Positions 23,382 to 32,614 of a stretch of 64,000 nucleotides of DNA are shown here, one piece after another. Below the pieces are notes generated by a model, which worked only from the letters and a program-made list of their open reading frames with translations, did not search any database and had not been told where the DNA came from. Position 1 is the first letter of the stretch; the number at the start of each line of letters is the position of its first letter. The DNA comes from Marnyiella aurantia (GTDB lineage: Bacteria > Bacteroidota > Bacteroidia > Flavobacteriales > Weeksellaceae): contig NZ_CP059472.1 in the NCBI RefSeq assembly GCF_014041915.1, forward strand, positions 2,356,001-2,420,000. Direction: 5' to 3'. Both the position numbers and the translations under genes were made by a program.

Positions 23382-24926
23382 TTATTTGGGCTCCAATATG
23401 CTGAACGGTACGATACACTCTTCCAGTGAAATGCCGCCGTGCTGGTACGTATCTTTATAATAGTTTACATAATGGTTGTAGTTCTTCGGATAAGCCAGGA
23501 ACATATTGTTCTTTGCGAAAATATACTTGGAGCTCAGGTTTCCCTTAGGCAGGAACAGTTTCTCCGGATTGCTTATGGCCCAAACGTCATTGTCTTCATA
23601 CGTCAGGCTTTTCCCGGTCTTGTATCGGATATTGGTTGATGTTTCCCTGTCACCCACCACCTTGCTGGGTTTCTTCACATAAATGGTTCCGTGGTCGGTC
23701 GTGATCACCAGTTTAAATCCGCTTTCTGCCGCCAGTTTAACAATCTTCAGTAAGGATGAGTTCTCAAACCAGTTATAGGTAAGCGAACGGAAAGTCTTAT
23801 CGTCACGTATCAGCTGGTTGATGATGTGGTTGTCGGTTTTGGCATGGCTCAGGATATCGATGAAGTTGTAAACGATCACCAAAAGGTCGTTGTTCTTATG
23901 CTGATTGAATTCCTCCAGAACCTTTTTCTCAAAATCCGAGTTCAGGATCTTCAGGTATTTCATTGATTTTGATGAAAGGCCCAGACGTTTCATCTGGTCT
24001 TCCAGGAATTCGCGTTCATGCTCGTTCTTGTTGCCGTCTTCATTATCGTTAAACCACTTGTCCGGGAAGCGTTTTTCAATTTCCGAAGGAAGCTGACCCG
24101 CAAAAAATGAATTCCGCGCGTATTGGGTAGCGGTGGGCAAGATGCTGTAATAGTAATCCTCGGAGGTTTTGTTATAGAACTTGGTGAAGAGCGGCTCGAT
24201 CATTTTCCACTGGTCGTAGCGCAGGTTATCGATCATCAGCAGCAGGACTTTGTCCTTTTCCACCTCTGCCTTTACTTTTTCCTTGAAAACGGTGTGGCTC
24301 ATCATGGGCTTGTCGGCACCGTGCAGCCATTCTTCATAATTGTTCTCGATAAACTTGCCGAACTGGATATTGGCTTCCTCTTTCTGGCTCTGCAGCAGGT
24401 CGGCAAATTCATTATCGGCCACCTTGTCGAACCGGATTTCCCAGTTCAGGATTTTCTTGTAATATTCGGCCCATTCTTCATAGGTCCTTACGTAGGAAAG
24501 TTCCATCGACAGCTGGCGGAAATCCTGCTGATAGCTTTGGATCGTGCGCTGCTCTACCAATTCGTCTTCCTGCAGGTTTTTCTTCAGTGAAAGCAGGATC
24601 TGACTGGGGTTCACAGGTTTCAGGATGTAATCTGCGATCTGCGAGCCAATGGCTTCTTCCATAATATGCTCTTCCTCACTTTTGGTTACCATAACGATCT
24701 TAATCGCGTTATCCCGCTGTTTGATCATGGGTATAGCCTCCAAACCGGAAATTCCCGGCATATTTTCATCTAAAAAAGTAAGTGCAAAATTTTCATTGTC
24801 AATGAGCTCCAGGGCATCATTCACGTTGTTTACAGGAGTAACGCTGTAACCTTTATTCTCTAAAAAGACAATATGAGGTTTCAGTAAGTCCACTTCATCA
24901 TCAATCCATAGTATTTTTCCTGACAT
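23382..24926 (-). CDS. porX: PorX: response regulator with PglZ-like effector domain
   Basis: Regulator linked to the type IX secretion system and gliding in Bacteroidota. The 514-residue protein starts with a receiver domain: acidic pair in WIDDEVDLL near 7-15, phosphorylated Asp in FLDENMPGISG near 51-61, and KPVNP near 103-107. A helical linker is followed by an alkaline-phosphatase-like PglZ domain, seen in LLLMIDNLRYDQWK near 226-239, PTATQYARNSFFAGQ near 262-276 and ITTDHGTIYVKKP near 408-420. Known PorX proteins pair with the histidine kinase PorY and a sigma factor, and hydrolyse cyclic oligonucleotides; neither partner is in this window. It is monocistronic. Confidence 0.94.
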   Translation of the reverse strand: MSGKILWIDDEVDLLKPHIVFLENKGYSVTPVNNVNDALELIDNENFALTFLDENMPGISGLEAIPMIKQRDNAIKIVMVTKSEEEHIMEEAIGSQIADYILKPVNPSQILLSLKKNLQEDELVEQRTIQSYQQDFRQLSMELSYVRTYEEWAEYYKKILNWEIRFDKVADNEFADLLQSQKEEANIQFGKFIENNYEEWLHGADKPMMSHTVFKEKVKAEVEKDKVLLLMIDNLRYDQWKMIEPLFTKFYNKTSEDYYYSILPTATQYARNSFFAGQLPSEIEKRFPDKWFNDNEDGNKNEHEREFLEDQMKRLGLSSKSMKYLKILNSDFEKKVLEEFNQHKNNDLLVIVYNFIDILSHAKTDNHIINQLIRDDKTFRSLTYNWFENSSLLKIVKLAAESGFKLVITTDHGTIYVKKPSKVVGDRETSTNIRYKTGKSLTYEDNDVWAISNPEKLFLPKGNLSSKYIFAKNNMFLAYPKNYNHYVNYYKDTYQHGGISLEECIVPFSILEPK

Positions 24927-24977
24927 AAAATTGGGTAGATTTATTTATAGCCGGATGCCGGCATTAGTATTGTTTAC

Positions 24978-25005
24978 AAGCTTCAAAAATACGACCAAAG
25001 CTTCA
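24978..25005 (-). promoter_or_regulatory. porX promoter with flanking direct repeats
   Basis: The minus-strand -7 box TATTTTTG (24984-24991) lies between two copies of AAGCTTCA, at 24978-24985 and 24998-25005, exactly 20 bases apart. A small GCCGG/CCGGC hairpin (24950-24962) falls in the leader. Confidence 0.5.
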
Positions 25006-25109
25006 TAAGTTTTGCCCAAATTTTTTGGCTGGAACGTTAAAGTTCAGTTAATGTAACTTATGGTGATTAAGCGGATATTCCAGTTCCGGCAGCTCTCAGT
25101 ACAAATCCC

Positions 25110-25117
25110 TAACTTTG
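25110..25117 (+). promoter_or_regulatory. -7 promoter box for the HD phosphohydrolase
   Basis: TAACTTTG matches TAnnTTTG, 20 bases before the ATG at 25138, supporting that start over upstream in-frame codons. Confidence 0.6.
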
Positions 25118-25137
25118 GGCTTTACATTTCAGGCTTC

Positions 25138-26349
25138 ATGCAGAACAAACTTAAAATCATCAACGATCCGGTACACGGATTTATAAAAATTCCCTACGAA
25201 CTCCTGTTCGATATCATTGAACATCCTTACCTGCAGCGCCTGCGGCGGATTTCGCAAACCGGACTCCTGAACCTGATATTTCCAGGAGCTACCCACACGC
25301 GTTTTCACCACGCCATTGGTGCTATGCATCTGATGTTTACAGCCCTGGAAACCCTGAAATTAAAAGGAGTACAAATTTCAAAGGAGGAGGAGCAGTCGGC
25401 TATGGCCGCAATTCTGATGCACGACATTGGGCATGGACCTTTTTCGCACGCCCTGGAAAGTATGCTGATGGATAACTGGCATCACGAGAAACTCTCGCTG
25501 CTGCTGATGGAAAAACTGAATACTGAACTTGGCGGGCAGCTGGATACAGCAATTGAAATGTTTAAAGGCAATTACCACCGCCGGTTCTTTAATCAGTTGA
25601 TCTCCTCGCAGCTGGATGTGGACAGGCTGGACTATCTGAAACGCGATAGTTTTTATACGGGCGTGTCTGAAGGTAATGTGAACACGCAGCGAATCATCTC
25701 CATGATGAACGTGTCTGGTGATGAACTGGTGATTGATGATAAGGGTATTTATTCGGTTGAGAACTATCTTACCGCCCGCATGTTTATGTACTGGCAGGTG
25801 TATTACCATAAAACCGCGGCGCTGGCCGAATTCCTTCTGGTGAAAATCATGCAGCGTGCAAAACAGCTGGTGCTGGAAGGGGTGAAGCTGCCTGCGTCCG
25901 GAAATCTTGCTTATTTCCTCTATAAAAACCAGTTCGAGAGTGCGACTGAGGAAGATATCAGCCGTTTCACCGAACTGGATGATACCGATCTCGTTGCTGC
26001 CATGAAACTCTGGCAGGATGCCGATGATTTTGTACTGTCGTATTACTGTACCGCGCTTATGAAGCGTAAGTTTCCAAAGACTATAATATCTTCCACACCC
26101 TTTTCGCAGGAATTTATTGATGAAAAAGTTCAGGCCGCAAACTACAGTCTGGGTATCGATTGCGGCGATAAGTTGGTCCATCAGATCTCACGCAGTCTTT
26201 TGCCCTACAATCCGGTAAAGCAGCCTATCTTCTTACTTGGTAAAACCGGTGGCAGAATGCTGCTGAATGAATTTGAGGGCCAGATTCTTTCCTCATTCAT
26301 AGCAGAACCTACCACGCGCTATATCCTCTCCTTCCCGCGGGGCTTATAA
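25138..26349 (+). CDS. HD-domain phosphohydrolase (dNTPase-like)
   Basis: A 403-residue protein of the HD superfamily, related to deoxynucleotide triphosphohydrolases. The N-terminus IINDPVHGFI near 7-16 is typical. The metal site shows RFHHAIGAMHL near 57-67 and the defining ILMHDIGHGPFSHALE near 92-107, with a later Asp in SSQLDVDRLDYLKRDS. The ATG at 25138 fits both the family start and the -7 box; codons upstream do not look like the family. The substrate is unverified. It precedes lpxD, which has its own promoter, as in related genomes. Confidence 0.9.
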   Translation: MQNKLKIINDPVHGFIKIPYELLFDIIEHPYLQRLRRISQTGLLNLIFPGATHTRFHHAIGAMHLMFTALETLKLKGVQISKEEEQSAMAAILMHDIGHGPFSHALESMLMDNWHHEKLSLLLMEKLNTELGGQLDTAIEMFKGNYHRRFFNQLISSQLDVDRLDYLKRDSFYTGVSEGNVNTQRIISMMNVSGDELVIDDKGIYSVENYLTARMFMYWQVYYHKTAALAEFLLVKIMQRAKQLVLEGVKLPASGNLAYFLYKNQFESATEEDISRFTELDDTDLVAAMKLWQDADDFVLSYYCTALMKRKFPKTIISSTPFSQEFIDEKVQAANYSLGIDCGDKLVHQISRSLLPYNPVKQPIFLLGKTGGRMLLNEFEGQILSSFIAEPTTRYILSFPRGL

Positions 26350-26394
26350 GGTAAATAAATTAGTTCCGGAACAGTAGCCTTTTCGGGATTTTAT

Positions 26395-26402
26395 TATCTT
26401 TG
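26395..26402 (+). promoter_or_regulatory. -7 promoter box for the lpxD-lpxC operon
   Basis: TATCTTTG matches TAnnTTTG and ends only 6 bases before the lpxD ATG at 26409, so the transcript should be (nearly) leaderless. The box's own TTG is an in-frame false start. Confidence 0.65.
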
Positions 26403-26408
26403 CACGAT

Positions 26409-27440
26409 ATGGAATTTACAGCCTCCCAGATTGCGGGTTTTATTGACGGAAAAATAATCGGCGACGAGAATGCGCTGATTTCCGGTGTTTCTCCCATAGA
26501 ACGCGGTGAAAAAGGCCATTTGTCCTTTGTAGCGCAGGAAAGGTTTGCACCCTATCTGGAAACTACCGCCTGTTCGGTCCTTGTCGTTACAGAACGGCTT
26601 CTTTCAGACAAAAACTATGCTCCTACAATCATTGCGGTGGAGGATGCTTACCTGTCCTTTCAGGTGCTGATGAATATTTATGAGCAGATGCGCGGTAGGA
26701 AGTCCGGCATTGAGCAGGGCTCCAATATCCATGAAACAGCTGTCATCGGCGAGGATGTCTACATCGGTTCCTTTACCTATATCTCAGAAAAAGCCCGGAT
26801 CGGGAAGGGTTCTCAGATTCATCCGCAGGTCTATATCGGTAAAAATGTGAAGATCGGCGAAAACTGCCGCATAGACAGTGGTGTCCGTATTTACGATTAT
26901 TCAGTGGTGGGCGATAACTGCACCATTCATGCAAATACAGTGGTCGGAAGCGACGGTTTTGGTTTCCAGCCTTCTGCTGACGGTTATTCCAAGATTCCCC
27001 AATTGGGTAATGTGGTTATTGAAGACGATGTTGAAATTGGCTCCAACTGCTCCATAGACCGTGGTACCATCGGTTCTACCATCATCGGACGCGGTACGAA
27101 GATCGATAACCTGATCCAGATTGCTCATAATGTGAACATCGGAAAAAATAATGTGATTGCGGCGCAGGCCGGAATTGCAGGCTCTACAACTATTGGTGAC
27201 TGGAATATGATTGGTGGCCAGGTGGGAATTGTAGGCCATATCAATATCGGAAATAAAGTGAGAGTGCAGGCACAGAGCGGTGTGAACTCCAATGCGAAGG
27301 ACGGTGAAGTCCTTTATGGCTCGCCAGCTATCAACGCCGGGGATTACCGTCGCAATTACGTGCACTTCCGCAACTTCACCGATATCATAAAACGAATTAA
27401 TAATCTTGAAAATAACTCAAAAGAACAATCCAATGAGTGA
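26409..27440 (+). CDS. lpxD: UDP-3-O-acylglucosamine N-acyltransferase LpxD
   Basis: Third step of lipid A synthesis: transfers a 3-hydroxyacyl chain from ACP to the 2-amino group of UDP-3-O-acylglucosamine. The 343-residue protein has an N-terminal uridine-binding domain (~1-100), then a left-handed beta-helix of hexapeptide repeats ([19 protein letters not shown] and others). The catalytic His is in [11 protein letters not shown] near 239-249. The start is the ATG at 26409 rather than a TTG inside the promoter. Its end overlaps lpxC-fabZ by 8 bases. Confidence 0.95.
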   Translation: MEFTASQIAGFIDGKIIGDENALISGVSPIERGEKGHLSFVAQERFAPYLETTACSVLVVTERLLSDKNYAPTIIAVEDAYLSFQVLMNIYEQMRGRKSGIEQGSNIHETAVIGEDVYIGSFTYISEKARIGKGSQIHPQVYIGKNVKIGENCRIDSGVRIYDYSVVGDNCTIHANTVVGSDGFGFQPSADGYSKIPQLGNVVIEDDVEIGSNCSIDRGTIGSTIIGRGTKIDNLIQIAHNVNIGKNNVIAAQAGIAGSTTIGDWNMIGGQVGIVGHINIGNKVRVQAQSGVNSNAKDGEVLYGSPAINAGDYRRNYVHFRNFTDIIKRINNLENNSKEQSNE

Positions 27441-28830
27441 TATGCAAAAAACCCTGAAAGAGGAGGTTTCTCTGTCCGGCAAGGGATTACATACAGGCAA
27501 GGAAGTTACACTAACCATTAAACCGGCAAAGGAAAATACCGGTTTTGTTTTTGTACGTACAGACCTGGAAGGCCACCCGCACGTAGAGGCAGATGTGAAT
27601 CATGTGACTACTACCGACCGCGGTACCACGCTGGAGAAACTGGGAGTGCGTATCCATACCTGCGAGCATGTTCTGGCAGCATTGGTAGGTTGCGATATAG
27701 ATAATGCTGTCCTGGAAATGAACAGTGCCGAACCGCCTATTATGGATGGTTCTTCTAAATTTTTTGTAGAAGCTATTGAAAATGCAGGTATCGAGGAGCA
27801 GGGAACTGCCCGCGAATATCTGGTGATTAAAGAAGTGATCTCCTATGTAGATTCTGCTACAGGCTCCGAAATTACGATGATCCCGTCGGATAATTACGAA
27901 GTCACCACTATGGTGGATTTCGGTACCAAAGTTTTGGGAACACAAAATGCTACCCTGAAGGATATTTCCGATTTCAAGGAAGAAATAGCTTCAAGCCGTA
28001 CCTTTAGTTTCCTCCATGAGCTGGAAATGCTTTTGGATGCCGGACTTATTAAAGGCGGCGATATTTCCAATGCCATAGTGTATGTTGATAAAGAGCTTAC
28101 CTCAGATACTGCCGAAAAACTTAAGAAAGCATTCAATAAAGACGATATTGCCATAAGGCCAAACGGCATTCTGGATAACCTGACCCTGAATCATCCCAAT
28201 GAGGCGGCCAGACATAAACTGCTGGACGTGATCGGTGATTTGGCTCTGGTTGGTGTAAAACTTAAGGGAAAAGTTATTGCCAATAAGCCCGGACATTTTG
28301 TAAATACGCAGTTTGCCAAGAAACTGAACCGTCAGTGGAAACTGCAGCGCAAGAAAAACGTGCCGGATTTCGACATCCATAAACCACCTGTTTTTGATAT
28401 TAACGGTATCATGAAGCTGATGCCACACCGTTACCCATTCCTGCTGATCGACAAGGTTCTGGAGCTTTCGGATACGCATGTTGTAGGATTAAAGAATGTA
28501 ACCTTTAACGAACATTTTTTTGTAGGACATTTCCCCAAGGAACCGGTGATGCCGGGTGTACTTCAGGTAGAGGCTCTGGCCCAGACCGGTGGTATCCTGG
28601 TCCTGGCCAGCGTACCCGATCCGGAAAACTATTCCACCTACTTCATCAAGATAGATAAGGTGAAATTCAAGAAGAAAGTTATTCCCGGAGATACTATTAT
28701 CTTCAAGATTGACCTGATCTCGCCGATAAGACGCGGCATCGTGCATATGCAGGGCTTCGGTTATGTGGGCGACAGTATTGTGGTGGAAGCAGAGTTAATG
28801 GCTCAGGTAGCTAAAAATACACCCACATAG
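27433..28830 (+). CDS. lpxC/fabZ: Fused LpxC deacetylase and FabZ dehydratase
   Basis: A 465-residue two-domain enzyme. Residues ~1-310 are LpxC, the zinc deacetylase committing to lipid A, with SGKGLHTG near 15-22, zinc ligand His79 in THTCEHV, and the HKLLD zinc motif near 266-270. Residues ~325-465 are FabZ, (3R)-hydroxyacyl-ACP dehydratase, with [13 protein letters not shown] and the catalytic His/Glu motifs [20 protein letters not shown]. This fusion is a Bacteroidota hallmark. It joins lipid A and fatty-acid synthesis, which compete for hydroxyacyl-ACP. The ATG at 27433 overlaps the lpxD stop; a TTG further up is less likely. Confidence 0.95.
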   Translation: MSDMQKTLKEEVSLSGKGLHTGKEVTLTIKPAKENTGFVFVRTDLEGHPHVEADVNHVTTTDRGTTLEKLGVRIHTCEHVLAALVGCDIDNAVLEMNSAEPPIMDGSSKFFVEAIENAGIEEQGTAREYLVIKEVISYVDSATGSEITMIPSDNYEVTTMVDFGTKVLGTQNATLKDISDFKEEIASSRTFSFLHELEMLLDAGLIKGGDISNAIVYVDKELTSDTAEKLKKAFNKDDIAIRPNGILDNLTLNHPNEAARHKLLDVIGDLALVGVKLKGKVIANKPGHFVNTQFAKKLNRQWKLQRKKNVPDFDIHKPPVFDINGIMKLMPHRYPFLLIDKVLELSDTHVVGLKNVTFNEHFFVGHFPKEPVMPGVLQVEALAQTGGILVLASVPDPENYSTYFIKIDKVKFKKKVIPGDTIIFKIDLISPIRRGIVHMQGFGYVGDSIVVEAELMAQVAKNTPT

Positions 28831-29619
28831 ATGATTCACCAGTTAGCAGCCGTAGATAAGCGGGCAAGAATAAAGAAAAATGTGATTGTTGAACCTTTCA
28901 CAACAATCGCGGGTGACGTAGAAATTGGTGAAGGTACCTGGATCGGACCCAACGTGACCATCATGGATGGCGCACGCATTGGAAAGAACTGCCGCATTTT
29001 TCCCGGAACTGTAATTTCTGCTGTTCCGCAGGATCTTAAGTTTGATGGCGAAGATACTCAGGTAATCATTGGCGACGGTACTACCATCCGCGAATCGGTG
29101 ACCATCAACCGAGGTACTAAAGCACTCGGCTATACTAAGCTGGGAAAAGACTGTCTGATTATGGCAACTTCCCATATTGCGCACGACTGCATAATAGGCA
29201 ATAACGTTATCATTGTTAATGGCTGCGGTATTGCCGGCCATGTGGAAATTGGTGATCATACGGTAGTTGGCGGACTTTCAGCCATTCACCAGTTCGGAAA
29301 AGTAGGGAAGCATGTCATGATTTCGGGTGGTACTTTGGTGCGTAAGGATATCCCTTCGTATATCAAAGTGGCGCGCGAGCCCATGTCCTACGCCGGTATC
29401 AACTCTGTTGGCCTCAGAAGACGGGGATTCACCAATGAGAAGATTTTTGAAATTCAGAGGATTTACCGCTACCTCTACCAGATGAAGATGAACGTGTCAC
29501 AGGCCGTAAGTCTTATTGAGAAGGAAATGTTGCCCACCGTGGAGCGTGACGAAATCCTGGAGTTCATTAAAAATTCGCCCCGCGGAATCGTAAAGGGTTA
29601 CGGAACGGGAAAAGAATAA
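28831..29619 (+). CDS. lpxA: UDP-N-acetylglucosamine O-acyltransferase LpxA
   Basis: First acyl transfer of lipid A synthesis, from 3-hydroxyacyl-ACP to UDP-GlcNAc. The 262-residue protein is a trimeric-type left-handed beta-helix with hexapeptide repeats from the start (IGEGTWIGPNVTIMDGARIG). The catalytic His lies in TSHIAHDCIIG near 117-127. A helical C-terminal domain begins near GLRRRGF at about 192. Its ATG abuts the stop of lpxC-fabZ without a gap, so the genes are co-translated. Confidence 0.95.
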   Translation: MIHQLAAVDKRARIKKNVIVEPFTTIAGDVEIGEGTWIGPNVTIMDGARIGKNCRIFPGTVISAVPQDLKFDGEDTQVIIGDGTTIRESVTINRGTKALGYTKLGKDCLIMATSHIAHDCIIGNNVIIVNGCGIAGHVEIGDHTVVGGLSAIHQFGKVGKHVMISGGTLVRKDIPSYIKVAREPMSYAGINSVGLRRRGFTNEKIFEIQRIYRYLYQMKMNVSQAVSLIEKEMLPTVERDEILEFIKNSPRGIVKGYGTGKE

Positions 29620-29630
29620 GTGGTATACCA

Positions 29631-29984
29631 ATGAAAAAAACAGCATTCATTTTATTCTTTTTACCGGTTTTCGCTTTTTCGCAGCAGTTATCTTTAATGA
29701 CGCAAGCGGCAAACGATTCACTGGCGAAAAAAAATGTCAATACTGTTTTACACTTCGCAAAAAAAAACTTTATAGAAAGCAGTTTCAGTTCATATTATGT
29801 GTCCGAAACCGCTTTAAATGTTTCAGAACTTAACCGAAATACCTACAACTTTAACACCCTGAACCGCAGTCTGTTTGTTGGCGAGCATATCGAAAACTTT
29901 ATGCCGGCTTTCCCTAACAGAGCAACGGTTGAACACGTGCCAGCCGCACGACAGCTCCTCCAAATACAGATTTTGGACAAATAG
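29631..29984 (+). CDS. Small exported protein of unknown function
   Basis: A 117-residue protein starting 11 bases after lpxA. It has a signal peptide (MKKTAFILFFLPVFAFSQQ) and a ~98-residue mature part with no cysteine. That part is rich in Asn, Ser and Phe and ends MPAFPNRATVEHV then PAARQLLQIQIL. I recognise no family. Its place between lpxA and efp in one operon hints at, but does not show, an envelope role. Confidence 0.72.
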   Translation: MKKTAFILFFLPVFAFSQQLSLMTQAANDSLAKKNVNTVLHFAKKNFIESSFSSYYVSETALNVSELNRNTYNFNTLNRSLFVGEHIENFMPAFPNRATVEHVPAARQLLQIQILDK

Positions 29985-30033
29985 TCAGTCCACCACACAC
30001 AAAATGTACAATAATTTACAAACTAAATAATTA

Positions 30034-30597
30034 ATGGCAACAAGCAACGATATTAAAAAAGGAATGTGTATTGAGTTCAGTAATGATATTTTCAAGATCA
30101 TTGAATTTCTGCACGTTAAACCAGGAAAAGGACCCGCTTTCGTAAGGACTAAAATGAAGTCCGTAACCAACGGTAAAGTTCTTGAAAATACTTTTTCTGC
30201 AGGTCATAAGATCGACGAAGTAAAAGTGATCACCCGTAAATTCCAGTATCTGTACGAAGACGATAACGGTTTCCACTTTATGAACAACGACGATTTTGCC
30301 CAGATTTATCTGGACAAGGAGATGATCGAGAATGCTCAGTTCATGAAAGCAGGAGAGGAGGTAACCATCATCCTTAAAGATTCTGATGAAACTCCACTTT
30401 CTGCAGAGATTCCACCAACTGTGTTTCTTGATGTGGTTGAAGCTGATCCTGGTGTAAAAGGTAATACAGCAACAAACGCCTTGAAAAATGCCATAGTTGA
30501 AACCGGCGCTCGTATTATGGTTCCGCTTTTCATTGAAGCTGGTGACAAGATTAAAGTGAATACCGAAGACGGCAGCTACCTGGAGCGCGTTAAGTAA
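30034..30597 (+). CDS. efp: Translation elongation factor P
   Basis: Relieves ribosome stalling at proline runs. The 187-residue protein has the three-domain beta-barrel architecture: domain I with FLHVKPGKGPAFVRTKMK near 25-42, whose tip Lys (K32 by this count) sits at the usual modification position; and a C-terminal domain with GARIMVPLFIEAGDKIKVNT and DGSYLERVK at the end. No modification enzyme (EpmA or EarP) is visible here. It lies 49 bases after the small exported gene and before the second LpxD-like gene. Confidence 0.95.
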   Translation: MATSNDIKKGMCIEFSNDIFKIIEFLHVKPGKGPAFVRTKMKSVTNGKVLENTFSAGHKIDEVKVITRKFQYLYEDDNGFHFMNNDDFAQIYLDKEMIENAQFMKAGEEVTIILKDSDETPLSAEIPPTVFLDVVEADPGVKGNTATNALKNAIVETGARIMVPLFIEAGDKIKVNTEDGSYLERVK

Positions 30598-30647
30598 TTC
30601 AGCTTCGGAGGTGTAATAACTACCGTATTCCAATCCAAAATTGATCA

Positions 30648-31547
30648 ATGACATTTAACAAACCTCAGACTCTCGGAGATATTGCTCAGTTAACAGGCGC
30701 CACTATGGTTGGCGATGCAGACTTTGCTGTGTACGGAACGAACGAGATCCACCGCGTGAAAAACGGCGAGATCGTATTCGTGAACCATCCCAAATATTAT
30801 GATGCTGCACTTAACTCGCCCGCAACAGTCATCCTGATTGATAAAGAAGTGGATTGTCCGGCTGGGAAGGTTCTTTTGATTTCAGATGATCCTTTCCGGG
30901 ATTTCAACCTTATCAACACTCACTTCACGAAAATCTCTAACTTTCAGGAGGAACTTCATGATATAGAGGTAGGAGAGGGTAGTCGTATTCATCCATCGGC
31001 AGTCCTCGGAAATGAGATCAGGATCGGTAAAAACTGCATTATTTATCCCAATGTGGTCATTGGCGACAGAACTGTGATCGGCGACAATGTGATCATCCAG
31101 GCCAATACGGTTTTGGGTGGTGATGCTTTTTATTACAGAAAACTGAACAGTAACTATGACAGGCTGATTTCAGTTGGTAATGTGGTAATAGAAGACCGCG
31201 TTGAAATCGGCAATAACTGCAGCATTGACCGCGGTGTTACAGATTCAACCATCATAGGTGAAGGTTCGATGCTGGACAATCAGATCCAAATCGGGCATGA
31301 TACGGTGATTGGAAAGAGAGTTCTTATTGCCTCACAAACCGGAATCGCCGGTTGCTGTATCATTGAGGACGATGTAACTGTTTGGGGTCAGGTAGGTATG
31401 GCTTCCGGCGTACGTGTAGCCTCCGGAACAGTTCTGCTTGCGAAATCCGGTGTGAACCGCGACCTGCCGAAAGGAACTTACTTCGGACCGCTGGCCGAAG
31501 AGTTCAGGCAGTATTTAAGAAAGGAGGTTAAGATTAAGAATTTATAA
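30648..31547 (+). CDS. Second LpxD-like acyltransferase
   Basis: A 299-residue paralogue of LpxD. It has a uridine-binding-like N-terminal domain (LGDIAQLTGATMVGDADF) and hexapeptide repeats (IHPSAVLGNEIRIGKNC, IGDNVIIQANTVLGGDAFYYRK). The equivalent of the catalytic His is kept in NQIQIGHDTVIG near 215-226. It is shorter than the first LpxD and lacks its C-terminal helix-like extension. It may use a different acceptor or acyl donor, or be a redundant LpxD; sequence alone cannot decide. It is last in the lpx-efp series. Confidence 0.88.
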   Translation: MTFNKPQTLGDIAQLTGATMVGDADFAVYGTNEIHRVKNGEIVFVNHPKYYDAALNSPATVILIDKEVDCPAGKVLLISDDPFRDFNLINTHFTKISNFQEELHDIEVGEGSRIHPSAVLGNEIRIGKNCIIYPNVVIGDRTVIGDNVIIQANTVLGGDAFYYRKLNSNYDRLISVGNVVIEDRVEIGNNCSIDRGVTDSTIIGEGSMLDNQIQIGHDTVIGKRVLIASQTGIAGCCIIEDDVTVWGQVGMASGVRVASGTVLLAKSGVNRDLPKGTYFGPLAEEFRQYLRKEVKIKNL

Positions 31548-31623
31548 AAGCCTATTGGTGATCAACTAATTTTTCCTCAGGCAAAATAGTACAGAAGACG
31601 ACAAAAAATCCAATATTATTGAC

Positions 31624-31631
31624 TAATTTTG
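31624..31631 (+). promoter_or_regulatory. -7 promoter box for sucD
   Basis: TAATTTTG matches TAnnTTTG, about 39 bases before the ATG at 31671. Confidence 0.55.
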
Positions 31632-31670
31632 TGTGTCCAAAAAAATAAGTAATTAATTAAACAATATAAC

Positions 31671-32543
31671 ATGTCAGTATTAGTAAACAAAGATTCTAAA
31701 GTAATCGTACAGGGTTTTACAGGGAATGAAGGGACTTTCCATGCACAACAGATGATTGAGTACGGAACCAACGTGGTTGGCGGTGTAACTCCAGGTAAAG
31801 GTGGTTCTGAGCATTTGGGAAAACCGGTTTTTAATACCGTTGCCGAAACTGTAGAGAAAGCAGGTGCTGATGTATCCATTATCTTTGTACCGCCGGCGTT
31901 TGCTGCTGATGCGATTATGGAAGCTGCTGAAGCAGGTATCAAGGTGATCGTTTGTATTACTGAAGGTATTCCTGTTGCTGATATGGTGAAAGTGAAATCT
32001 TACCTTGCTGATAAGGACTGCCGTTTGATCGGGCCTAACTGTCCTGGAATCATCACTTCAGATGAAGCTAAGATCGGAATTATGCCAGGTTTCGTTTTCA
32101 AGAAAGGAAAAGTAGGAATCGTTTCCAAGTCAGGAACCCTTACTTACGAGGCTGCTGACCAGGTGGTGAAAGCCGGTTACGGTGTTTCTACTGCGATTGG
32201 TATCGGAGGTGACCCAATCATTGGTACAACTACAAGAGAAGCTTTGGAACTTTTCATTAACGACCCGGAAACTGAAGCGGTTGTAATGATCGGTGAAATT
32301 GGCGGTAACCTTGAAGCTGAAGCTGCAAGATGGTACAAAGCCAGCGGTTCTACTAAGCCGGTTGTTGGTTTCATCGCAGGTCAAACTGCTCCTAAAGGTA
32401 GAACAATGGGTCACGCAGGTGCGATTGTTGGTGGCGACGAAGATACTGCGCAGGCAAAAATGGCCATTATGCGTGAGAACGGTATTAACGTAGTAGATTC
32501 TCCTGCAGATATCGGTGTTACAGTAGCTAAGGTGTTAGGTTAA
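31671..32543 (+). CDS. sucD: Succinyl-CoA ligase alpha subunit
   Basis: Alpha subunit of succinyl-CoA synthetase (TCA cycle), carrying the CoA site and the phosphohistidine. The 290-residue protein has the CoA-binding [10 protein letters not shown] near 17-26, [15 protein letters not shown] near 33-47 and IGPNCPGII. The catalytic His is in [12 protein letters not shown] near 242-253. The beta subunit gene (sucC) is not in the window, so the pair is split here. It has its own promoter and terminator. Confidence 0.96.
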   Translation: MSVLVNKDSKVIVQGFTGNEGTFHAQQMIEYGTNVVGGVTPGKGGSEHLGKPVFNTVAETVEKAGADVSIIFVPPAFAADAIMEAAEAGIKVIVCITEGIPVADMVKVKSYLADKDCRLIGPNCPGIITSDEAKIGIMPGFVFKKGKVGIVSKSGTLTYEAADQVVKAGYGVSTAIGIGGDPIIGTTTREALELFINDPETEAVVMIGEIGGNLEAEAARWYKASGSTKPVVGFIAGQTAPKGRTMGHAGAIVGGDEDTAQAKMAIMRENGINVVDSPADIGVTVAKVLG

Positions 32544-32563
32544 GAAACCTTACTTATAAATAT

Positions 32564-32596
32564 AAAGACTGTTCCTTTGGGAGCAGTCTTTTTTTG
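32564..32596. terminator. Terminator between sucD and the HxlR gene
   Basis: Stem AAGACTG-TTCC / GGAG-CAGTCTT (32565-32590) followed by TTTTTTT on the plus strand; it can also serve the convergent gene. Confidence 0.8.
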
Positions 32597-32614
32597 TTAA
32601 AAAATCAGGCAGGG

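Noticed and set aside
25378-26181. Minus-strand 267-codon frame opposite the HD phosphohydrolase
   Set aside because: His- and Ile-rich composition is the mirror of the real gene; no motif or promoter.
30031-30654. Minus-strand 207-codon frame opposite efp
   Set aside because: Completely covered by the secure EF-P gene; no independent evidence.
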